Shown here piece by piece: positions 1 to 7,010 of a stretch of DNA of 64,000 bases; position 1 is the stretch's first letter; each line of letters begins with the position of its first letter. The notes beneath the pieces are model-generated. The model did no database searches and had not been told where the DNA came from. It saw only the letters and a list, made by a program, of their open reading frames with translations. The translations under genes were made by a program, and so were the position numbers. The DNA is taken from NCBI GenBank assembly GCA_963772225.1, contig CAVYWD010000005.1:434001-498000 (forward strand), in the 5' to 3' direction. Source of the stretch: CAVYWD01 sp963772225. Lineage in GTDB: Bacteria > Myxococcota > Myxococcia > Myxococcales > UBA5297.

Positions 1-3000
1 AGCTCGACGTCCTTCTCGATCTCCGAGAGGTCGCCGAATGAAAGCGCCTTCACCGAGAGCCCCGGGAACGAGCGCGCCCAGCCTTGCTCGAAGCTTTGCC
101 GGCGCGTCGCTGGCGCCTGGTAGGTGTGCCGGTAGTCGGGCGCCGATTGCCCCGACACCACGGTCTTGCCCTTCAGCGCAGCCTCCCCGGTGGCCGCCAG
201 CGCCACGTCGTACTCGGTGCGCGTGAGGTTGCTCTCGGCCTTCGCCTCCGGGATCTGCCGGAGCGCGCTTCCGCCCGCAGGCTCGATGACCAGCACCTGC
301 GCGCCGCGGTCCTCCGCGGGGAGCTCGCGCGAGCCGTGGAGCTCCGCCGTCCCGTCCAGCCACAGGTCGTGCTTGGGCACGTAGAGGATGGCGTGATCGA
401 AGATGGCCAGCGACGCCGGCCACGGGTCGATCCGCCCTTGCCGCCGGGTGCGCACCAGAACCAGGCGCGACTCGATGCCCGCGGCTTCCAGGAGCGCGTG
501 CATCAACGACGCCTTGTCCTTGCAGTCGCCGAAGCGGCGCGCCAGCACCTTGTCCACCTTGTACGGCTTGTACCCGTGGATGCCGAACTCCAGGCCCACG
601 TACCGCGTCCTGCTCACCACGAACCCGTAGACGGCGCGGATGGCGGCGAGCTCGTCGCCCTTCTTCACCCCCGAGAGGATGTCCCGGGCCGCCGCCTGGA
701 TTTCCTCGGTCGGCGTCAGCGGGTCGCGCACCAGGCCCCAGTAGTACCGCCCCACCGAGTCCCAGTCCTTGTAGGTCGAGACGTGCAGGGTCGCCGCCAG
801 CTCCGTCCGCCCCGGCATGCCCGGTTCCGCCACGAGCTTGGGGACGTCCCGCGCAGCCCACCGCCGGAGCACCGAGCCGTCGGGCAGGGTCTCCTCCTTC
901 GAGTCGAGCTTCACGCCCGAAGGCGAGCTCGCGTAGATAGGGCGGCCCGGCGGGGCCTGCAGCACGTAGGTGTAGCTCGCCTTGGGGATCTCCGCCTGGA
1001 TGGCCGCGACGTCGCCGAAGTAGTCCGACAGCAAGTTGTCATTGGCGGTGTCGTCGAGCCGCCAGCTGAGCTCGAGCACGTCGCCGGGCGCGAGCGCCGG
1101 AAAGCTCACCGACCGGGCCCGCGCGTCGTAGTAGAGCTTGGAATCGCCGTCCGAGAGCGACCGCTCGGCCTCGGTGTGCGAGTCGATGATCGACCCGTCA
1201 GGCTTGAGGACGCGCGCCCGCAAGAGCTTCAGGTCCTGGCGATCCGGCGAGTAGGTGATCCACTGGGTGCGCTCGCTTTCCACGCCGCGCGGCGTCTGCA
1301 CCCGCAGCACCCGCTGCTCGAAGCGCGAGGCGAGCCCGCTGCGGTGGACCTTGACCGCGGTGAGGTCGGCGAGCGCGACCGCGTCCTCGCCAGGCAGGGG
1401 CGGGCTCTTGGCCAGCAGGGCCTTGGCGTCGTACGCCAGGTCCTCGCCGAAGCCCTTGCCCTCGCGGCGCAGGGCCTTCAGCGCCTCCTTCACCTGGGGG
1501 TTCTGTGGTTTGAGCTCCAACGAACGCTCCAGCGACGCGACGGCCCCCGCCGGGTCGCCCAGACGCCCCAGCGCCCGGCCTTGGCGCTCGAAGAGCTCGG
1601 CGTCCTCCGAAGCGATCTCCCGGGCCCGCGCGAACGCCGAGCGCGCCTCGTCGGCCCGCTCGTTGGCGGCGGCGAGCTCCGCCGTCCAGAGCCAGGCGCG
1701 GGTGTTCCACGGGTCGAGCGCGTTGATCTCCCGGCTCTCCTTGAGCGCCCCCTCGACGTCGCCCAGGTCCGCCAGGTCCGCGGCCAGCGCCCGGCGCGAC
1801 TCGAGGTCGTCGAAGCGCAGCGCCACCGCCACCCGCCGCAGCGAGACCGCCTCGCGCACCCGCTCGCGCCTGCGGGCGAGCCGCGCCCGCTCGCGGACCA
1901 CCTCCGGGCGGTCGGGGAATCGATGGGCGAGCGACTCGACCAGGCTCGCCGCCTGCGCGTTCAGGCCCAGGTCGTCGAGCGCGCGCGCCTTGAGCAGCGC
2001 CAGGGGGAAGGCGTCCGGCGAGCGCGCGAGCCCTGCCTCCAGCGCCGCCAGCGCGCGCCGCGGATAGTCGCGCGTGAGCAGGTGGTGCGCCAGCGCGGCA
2101 ACCGCGGCCGGGTGGCCGGGCGAGGCGGCCAGGGCGGCCTCCAGGTAACGGCGCCGCTCGTTCGGGTCATCGGCGGTCGCGGCCGCGACGAGCTGCGCCT
2201 CCGGGTCCTTGGGCAGCTCGCGCGCGGCCTGCGCGGCCTCGGCCGCGTCCCGGCGCTCCTTGGCATCGAACGCCTGGGTGTAGGTGAGCATCTCGGCGTA
2301 CTCGGCGCGGGCGCGGCCGTCGTCGCGCGCCGCCTGGGCGCGCCGCCGGAACTCGTCGGCGAGCGAGGGCAACAGCTCGTGGCCGGGCGCGGCCTTCACC
2401 GCCGGGGGGAGCGCGTCGGGCGCGCTCGCCGTGACGCCGCCCAAGGCGTCGCCGTTCGGCCCCGAGGCGCGCAAATAGAAGCCGAACGGCCCGGTGTCCT
2501 GGCAGAGCTTGACCAGCACCCGGTTCGCGCCCTTGCGCAGCGTCACGGCGACCTCGGCCTGGTCGAAGCGCGGCGGGTGATACGCGTCGTCGGCCAAGAC
2601 GCGCGCGCCGTTGACGAACAGGCGGCTCGCCCCGGACGCGCCCAGGTGCAACACCGCCCGCACCTCGGCGGGCGCGTCGATGACGGCGAGCGCGTAGGTG
2701 ACCGTTTCGTCGGCGGGCTGGACGGCCTGGCCCAGGTCGATGAAACCGTCGGCGGAGACGTCGGGCAGGCGCCGCCATGCCACGGGGCGGACCTTGCCGG
2801 GGTAGCTCGCCGCGAGGTCGAGCGCGCTCTCCGGCGGATAGGCGGTGTTGCAGCCGTCCTTGCCCTCGTTGTCGAAGGGTCCCAGGACCCAGAACCGGGT
2901 GACGAGCCCGAGTCGGCTGGCCTGCTCGGCCGCGGCGGGCAGCCGGCCGCGGCTCCGCTGGACTTGCAAGAGCAGGTGGCGGGCGAGCGCGCGGGTCTTG

Positions 3001-3326
3001 GGCGGCGTGCTCGCCGCCTCTGCGAGCTCGCCGTACAGGCGGGCCAGGGGAACCAGCGAGCCGAGCTGGTCGCGCAGGCCAAACGCCCGCAGCAGCGGCA
3101 GCGCCGCGTCGACCGAGCGCCGCTGGGCCAAGGCCTGCTCGCGGTAGCCCTGGAGCTCGGCGGTGAAGGGGTCCGATAGGTTGGGCGCCGGCTCGGGGAG
3201 CGCGGCGGGGTCGACCTCCTCGTCCGGCGGCGGCGCGCCGGCGGCGAGGCAGGGTGCCGGGAGCGCGGCCCCGAGCAGGGCGAGCGCGAGGGCGGCGAAG
3301 CGAAGATTGCGCAAGGGGGTCCTCAT
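1..3326 (-). CDS. Secreted TPR protein with DUF3857 and transglutaminase-like domains (C-terminus beyond window)
   Basis: The frame opens at ATG 3326 and runs off the left edge, giving at least 1108 residues. Residues 1 to about 29 form a signal peptide (basic start, then an Ala/Leu core ending CLAA), so the protein is exported. The middle is Ala/Leu-rich helical sequence typical of tetratricopeptide repeats. Around residues 640-850 the sequence fits DUF3857, followed by a transglutaminase-like core with GDCKDK (Cys935), FDHAILY (His978) and LWLDGT (Asp991), a complete Cys-His-Asp triad. DUF3857-transglutaminase proteins are common in Bacteroidota and Myxococcota; their substrates are mostly unknown, so the role (periplasmic peptidase or cross-linker) is inference. 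The + strand carries a 1031-codon open frame over the same DNA, which is a shadow. Confidence 0.85.
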   Translation of the reverse strand, partial: MRTPLRNLRFAALALALLGAALPAPCLAAGAPPPDEEVDPAALPEPAPNLSDPFTAELQGYREQALAQRRSVDAALPLLRAFGLRDQLGSLVPLARLYGELAEAASTPPKTRALARHLLLQVQRSRGRLPAAAEQASRLGLVTRFWVLGPFDNEGKDGCNTAYPPESALDLAASYPGKVRPVAWRRLPDVSADGFIDLGQAVQPADETVTYALAVIDAPAEVRAVLHLGASGASRLFVNGARVLADDAYHPPRFDQAEVAVTLRKGANRVLVKLCQDTGPFGFYLRASGPNGDALGGVTASAPDALPPAVKAAPGHELLPSLADEFRRRAQAARDDGRARAEYAEMLTYTQAFDAKERRDAAEAAQAARELPKDPEAQLVAAATADDPNERRRYLEAALAASPGHPAAVAALAHHLLTRDYPRRALAALEAGLARSPDAFPLALLKARALDDLGLNAQAASLVESLAHRFPDRPEVVRERARLARRRERVREAVSLRRVAVALRFDDLESRRALAADLADLGDVEGALKESREINALDPWNTRAWLWTAELAAANERADEARSAFARAREIASEDAELFERQGRALGRLGDPAGAVASLERSLELKPQNPQVKEALKALRREGKGFGEDLAYDAKALLAKSPPLPGEDAVALADLTAVKVHRSGLASRFEQRVLRVQTPRGVESERTQWITYSPDRQDLKLLRARVLKPDGSIIDSHTEAERSLSDGDSKLYYDARARSVSFPALAPGDVLELSWRLDDTANDNLLSDYFGDVAAIQAEIPKASYTYVLQAPPGRPIYASSPSGVKLDSKEETLPDGSVLRRWAARDVPKLVAEPGMPGRTELAATLHVSTYKDWDSVGRYYWGLVRDPLTPTEEIQAAARDILSGVKKGDELAAIRAVYGFVVSRTRYVGLEFGIHGYKPYKVDKVLARRFGDCKDKASLMHALLEAAGIESRLVLVRTRRQGRIDPWPASLAIFDHAILYVPKHDLWLDGTAELHGSRELPAEDRGAQVLVIEPAGGSALRQIPEAKAESNLTRTEYDVALAATGEAALKGKTVVSGQSAPDYRHTYQAPATRRQSFEQGWARSFPGLSVKALSFGDLSEIEKDVE

Positions 3327-3382
3327 GAGGCCTGCGAGCGAGGGGGGGATCATCTAGGGCCGCGCCCTGCAAAGGCAAGGCT

Positions 3383-3415
3383 CGTGAGCCCGCTCGGATG
3401 GGCCCTCCTCGGGCG
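3383..3415. repeat. 33-bp direct repeat, left copy, beside the Septu pair
   Basis: This 33-base sequence, beginning cgtgagcccg and ending cctcgggcg, recurs without mismatch and in the same orientation at 5975-6007. The two copies enclose both Septu genes. The 180-bp gap 3327-3507 holds only this repeat between the ptuB stop and the start of the transglutaminase gene. The repeat contains a GGGCCC centre and complementary GCCCG/CGGGC ends, so it is partly palindromic. It may be a recombination footprint or a dispersed genomic repeat. Confidence 0.8.
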
Positions 3416-3507
3416 ACCGGTGCCTCGAGGGGCGGCGGCGATCGCAGCGCGGGCGGCGGCCGTCGAGCTCTTCGATGCCTCTTGACGGTTCGCTTGGAAC
3501 TCGAAGC

Positions 3508-4380
3508 TCACGAGGCAGCGAGGGTTCGGGCCTGGAGCCCGCGAGTCTCCTCCTCCCACAGCGCCATGAGGCGCTCGGTCGGATCGATGCCGAGCTGGGC
3601 TCGCAGCTCCTCAGGCAACAGCTGCAGGAGGGCGTCATGAGATAGGGCGACGAACTGCTCCCAAGGCGCGAGCAGGCTTCGCGCCGTCTCTTGCCACTCC
3701 TCGCGCGCAGCTCTCGCGTCGGCGGAAGCGGCGAGCTGCTCGAGGCGACGACACCTCGGTCGGACGTGGCGCTCGACATGCTTGGTGTAATCCTCGATCA
3801 AGGTATCACGGTCCAGGCTGAGAATTCGTATCGTTTCGAGTCCCCGCCGACTGTTTGATACGGCGAAAGGGCGCCATCGCTCTCGGCTTCCTTGGAGCTG
3901 GATTGGCGCGAAGCGAATGTGCTCCATCGGCCACGTGGGTCCAGCCGGGTCGAGGAGCAACGGCCTTTCCCGGCCGGGTGGCATTTCGTCGGGGACGAGC
4001 GGAACGCTCCCCGGCTCGAGGGGAAACTCCGCGTTCTTGCCGCTGCGATTGCAGCGAGAACAAGCAAACAAGAGGTTCTCCCACGACCACGCGAGCCACC
4101 AGTAGCCGGTCGTGTCCGTGAAAGCCGGCCCGCGCCTCGCTTCCGACTTGGGGCGATAATGCTCCACGTCATTGTACTCTGCCTGTTCACGCCATTCGCA
4201 GTAGCAGCACTTCTCGAATTGCACTTCCCGCAAAGTGCTTCGCGCAGCGGTGTATTCTCTCCCAATGTCGTCGCCGGCCAGCGTTCCCCGCTCGGCGCGA
4301 ATGGCCCTCACTCGCTGCAATTCGTTCTTGCGGATCTGCGGCAGCTTTGACGGCTCCGGCCCGCGGACGATGCGGATCAT
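3508..4380 (-). CDS. ptuB: Septu-type HNH endonuclease PtuB
   Basis: This 290-residue protein carries an HNH/McrA-type zinc-bound nuclease core: a CxxC pair at Cys58/Cys61, the EHYRPK motif with His74, then a second CxxC at Cys107/Cys110 followed directly by Asn111 and Lys115. That layout (CxxC, EHxxPK, WxNLL, CxxCN, K) is the one seen in PtuB of Septu and in the HNH proteins tied to retron Ec78. PtuB is the nuclease arm of Septu and is held by the PtuA ATPase until phage attack. The ATG overlaps the ptuA stop in an ATGA, so the two are translationally coupled. Base composition is visibly richer in A/T than the neighbours, which suggests acquisition. No reverse transcriptase is present, so this is Septu rather than a retron. 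Confidence 0.85.
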   Translation of the reverse strand: MIRIVRGPEPSKLPQIRKNELQRVRAIRAERGTLAGDDIGREYTAARSTLREVQFEKCCYCEWREQAEYNDVEHYRPKSEARRGPAFTDTTGYWWLAWSWENLLFACSRCNRSGKNAEFPLEPGSVPLVPDEMPPGRERPLLLDPAGPTWPMEHIRFAPIQLQGSRERWRPFAVSNSRRGLETIRILSLDRDTLIEDYTKHVERHVRPRCRRLEQLAASADARAAREEWQETARSLLAPWEQFVALSHDALLQLLPEELRAQLGIDPTERLMALWEEETRGLQARTLAAS

Positions 4381-5783
4381 GACCGGTGATCGCCCTGCGG
4401 TTCGGGAGGGGTAGACAGCGGCCGGCGAGGGCTCGGTCGCCAGCGCGGGGCGACGCCCTCCTTCTCGAGCTCTTCCACGAGCGAAAGCATTTGCCGCTCG
4501 TCTTCATCGGTCCGATATGGATTCATCGCAATGCGCCCATAGTCCTCGATCTTTGTGCGCAGCTCATCGGACTCGACGCGCTGGATGTCGAAGAAAGCGT
4601 CATAGATCTCGCTGCCCGTCATCAGGCGAGGCGAGACGCGCGCCGTCTCCGCTTCGACGTCGCCCGCGTCGTTCTGAGTCAAACGCACGATCTCATCGGC
4701 CTTGAGCCCCGGAAGAATCATCGGCGAGTGAGTCGTTGCGATGAATTGGATGTTGGGAAATGCCCGACTCAAGGATGGCACGAGCTGGCGCTGCCAGAGA
4801 GGATGAAGGTGGAGGTCGATCTCGTCAATCAGCACGATGCCTTCCATGTCCTCAAGTGGGACTGCCGCCCGCTCGGTCTCGAGCATCACCTGGCCAATGA
4901 GGTCTGCAACCAGCGCGATGGTGCTCTGATACCCGTGCGAGAGCGCAGCCGCGGGAAGACGGACCCGGGCGCTCGGCCCCAGCACCTGATCGAAGCGATG
5001 GGCCTCTACGAGGTCCGTCGATCGCGTTATCCCTCCACGACCGCGCAGCTCCAGCCCCTCGATACGCGGAAGAATCCCTTTCTCGACGAGGGCCTCTTTG
5101 AGCAGTTTGACGAATTCGTGCGTCTCCTCCGGAGAGAACCGACTTGCAAACTCGGTCCCTACGATCTGATACGCAGGCTCGAAGAGTGATCGCAGCCGGT
5201 CGAGGACGCGAGACCGCTCCTCGATTCTGAGGCTCAAAGGAGTGGGCAGTCGGCGCCCAACCCCATATCCGCCCACGAACCAATGTCCGATGTTCTCTCT
5301 CGCGCGCGCATCGCTGAGCGGGCTGAAGGTCAGAGCGCTCCCCGGCGATCCCATCGGCGTCAAGTCGCGCCCCTCCTCGTCGAGGTATCTCGACGACCCG
5401 ATCATCAGCTCCTTGAAGGGCTCCAACGTGACGGTGCTCAGGACACGGGGAGGAGAGTCGCGCGTCTGGGCGTCGTCCAGCCCGGGATAAAACCGGATCG
5501 AGTGGAACCTTGGACCGAATCCGAATTCCGCCTCAATGTGCACCGTTGGCGCGAGAGCCGGCCGCTTGTCGCGCATCAAGGGCACGGCATCGGCCGCAAG
5601 CTGATTCGCTCGCTCCGGCCCGCTGGCAGCCAGGGCGATCGCCTGCAGGAGGCTCGTTTTGCACAATCCATTCTCGCCGACAAACACTGTCCACTGCCGC
5701 GGCGAGCCATCAGGATGAGTGAAGGAGAGCCTCAGGTCGCGCAGGAGCTTCAGGTTCTTGACGGATAGCCGGCGAAGGTGCAT
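4377..5783 (-). CDS. ptuA: Septu-type AAA ATPase PtuA, altered Walker A
   Basis: This 468-residue ATPase of the RecF/SMC-like (AAA_21) type begins with LSVKNLKLL. Its P-loop is GENGLCKTS at residues 36-44, with Cys41 where the family consensus has Gly. An LSHGYQS signature lies at 281-287, Walker B IVLIDEID at 316-323 and the ATTHSP switch histidine at 349-354. The next gene is an HNH nuclease overlapping by 4 bp, the defining order of Septu. PtuA is expected to form a multimeric ATPase that binds and restrains PtuB. The start ATG at 5783 has no strong ribosome-binding site. Function is assigned from the pair, not from PtuA alone, because this ATPase family also serves other defence systems. 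Confidence 0.85.
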   Translation of the reverse strand: MHLRRLSVKNLKLLRDLRLSFTHPDGSPRQWTVFVGENGLCKTSLLQAIALAASGPERANQLAADAVPLMRDKRPALAPTVHIEAEFGFGPRFHSIRFYPGLDDAQTRDSPPRVLSTVTLEPFKELMIGSSRYLDEEGRDLTPMGSPGSALTFSPLSDARARENIGHWFVGGYGVGRRLPTPLSLRIEERSRVLDRLRSLFEPAYQIVGTEFASRFSPEETHEFVKLLKEALVEKGILPRIEGLELRGRGGITRSTDLVEAHRFDQVLGPSARVRLPAAALSHGYQSTIALVADLIGQVMLETERAAVPLEDMEGIVLIDEIDLHLHPLWQRQLVPSLSRAFPNIQFIATTHSPMILPGLKADEIVRLTQNDAGDVEAETARVSPRLMTGSEIYDAFFDIQRVESDELRTKIEDYGRIAMNPYRTDEDERQMLSLVEELEKEGVAPRWRPSPRRPLSTPPEPQGDHRS

Positions 5784-6158
5784 GCGCTCAAGTTACCAGC
5801 TCTGCAAGAGGTAGGCACTCGGCGCAGTGTTGCTGTCCGGAATCCTTCCGTCGGATTGGGGCTCGTGATCTCGCCCGGCGGGGATCCTCTTGCTGAGCCG
5901 CACCCGGACGGATGGGCTTCGAGGGCGTGGCGTACTTCGGTCGCAGTGAAGGGTTGGTCGCGAGCGATGCGCGCCGTGAGCCCGCTCGGATGGGCCCTCC
6001 TCGGGCGGAGCCCGGCCTGATCTGCCGCCGGGCCGCCCTGGGCTGAGCTCCCCGCGCGCCGCGCCCCGAAAGCCGCCCAAGCGGCTCGAGGGGGTGCACG
6101 GGAAAAGCGACGACCGCCGAAACGGGCGGCGGTCGCCTCGACTGGGTGCCGCCGGGCG
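5784..6158. other. Intergenic stretch upstream of ptuA with a glpD-like remnant
   Basis: This 375-bp gap has no intact gene. On the minus strand at about 5908-5985 a short frame reads ARIARDQPFTATEVRHALE, close to ARIAPDRPFILAEVRHALE in the C-terminal domain of the glpD product encoded at 11549-13231. It is followed by the right copy of the 33-bp repeat. The match is short and could be chance, but it lies exactly at the cassette border. The ptuA promoter should also be here; no convincing -35/-10 pair was recognised. Confidence 0.3.
5975..6007. repeat. 33-bp direct repeat, right copy
   Basis: Perfect second copy of the repeat at 3383-3415, same orientation, 2592 bp away. Together the copies bracket ptuA and ptuB with nothing else coding between them. 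The sequence immediately outside each copy differs, so the identity ends sharply at both edges. Confidence 0.8.
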
Positions 6159-6647
6159 CTACGACGAGGTGGCCGTGGCGTCCTGCAGGGCGGTCTGAAT
6201 GACGTCGGAGACGCTCTCGCCCGTCTGGCTCTGCTGCTGCGCGCTGGGCGAGTAGGCGCCGCTGGCGTGGGCGTGATGATGATGGTGCGCCCCGCTGGCG
6301 CCCTGCTTTCCCTGCGAGCCCTGCGCTCCCTCGGGCGGCTTGAAAGCGGACATGTCACCGCTTTGGCTCGCCTGCGTGAAGTCGCTGGCGAGCTTGCTCA
6401 AGAAGGTCGCCTTCCCGCCGGCGCTGGTGGCCTCGGCCGACAGCTTGTCCGCGATGTCCGAGGTGACTTCCTTGAACTTCGTCGGGTCGCTCTTCGACAG
6501 CTGGTCGAGCTGGCTCATGAGGCTGCCCATCTTGGAGACGTCGGCAGGCGCGGGATCAGCGCTATCGACGCTCGTGGACGGTTGCTTCGCCTGGGTCAAA
6601 TCGACGGAATAGATGCTGTTGCTGCCGCTGACACTCGATACGTCCAT
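6159..6647 (-). CDS. Small Ser/Gln-rich protein with a histidine run, function unknown
   Basis: The 162-residue product starts at ATG 6647 behind an AAAGGGAA ribosome-binding site. It has no signal peptide or membrane segment. Its middle (PTKFKEVTSDIADKL, then FLSKLASDFTQASQSGD) looks helical and resembles short uncharacterised proteobacterial proteins built as 'SDPxKFKxV ... SGD' followed by a His-rich tail. Here the tail contains HHHHHAHA, which could bind metal ions. The C-terminus is Gln/Ser/Thr-rich. It stands alone, divergent from the gene at 7011, and its leader holds a long inverted repeat. I do not recognise a named family; metal binding is inference from the His run only. Confidence 0.7.
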   Translation of the reverse strand: MDVSSVSGSNSIYSVDLTQAKQPSTSVDSADPAPADVSKMGSLMSQLDQLSKSDPTKFKEVTSDIADKLSAEATSAGGKATFLSKLASDFTQASQSGDMSAFKPPEGAQGSQGKQGASGAHHHHHAHASGAYSPSAQQQSQTGESVSDVIQTALQDATATSS

Positions 6648-6662
6648 GGTGGTTCCCTTTCG

Positions 6663-6775
6663 GCTTCCCCAGTGCTCGACCGCGCCAACGCGCTGACGAC
6701 CCGAGAAAACCAGCAAGAGACGCGCCACCATCGAAAGGGCGACCCCCGCCGCCCGGAGAGGAGCACTGGGGAAGC
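6663..6775 (-). promoter_or_regulatory. Long-range stem in the leader of the His-rich protein gene
   Basis: A perfect 15-base inverted repeat, gcttccccagtgctc at 6663-6677 and its complement at 6761-6775, encloses an 83-base loop. The inner arm ends 15 bases before the ATG at 6647, just ahead of the ribosome-binding site, so a transcript of the gene at 6159-6647 could fold into a stem-loop next to its start. The whole gap 6648-7010 is a divergent promoter region; no clear promoter elements were identified. Confidence 0.5.
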
Positions 6776-7010
6776 AGACGCTACTTCCGGGCGCGCGGGG
6801 ATCGCCCTTCGACCCCTGCGTCAATCTGGAGTTAACGCGCGCGAGCGCCCGCCAAACCGAGGCGCGACAAAAAGCAGGCGAAGGGTTGTGGGCGACCCTT
6901 TGATGGATTCGCGACCCGGTTAACCTTGCCGCCCGACGGCGTGTGTGAGCCCTTGTCCGCGCCGGGCGAGCTGAGCCTGGCCCGAGCTCCTCGCCGGGAG
7001 ACGCCAGCAC

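Noticed and set aside
84..3179. 1031-codon open frame on the + strand
   Set aside because: It lies opposite the DUF3857/transglutaminase gene, has Arg/Ala/Pro-rich composition and no domain motif. It is a shadow created by high GC.
3383..6007. Integration at a tRNA gene
   Set aside because: The 33-bp repeat does not resemble a tRNA end. The only tRNA in the window, Leu at 40677-40760, is far away and intact.
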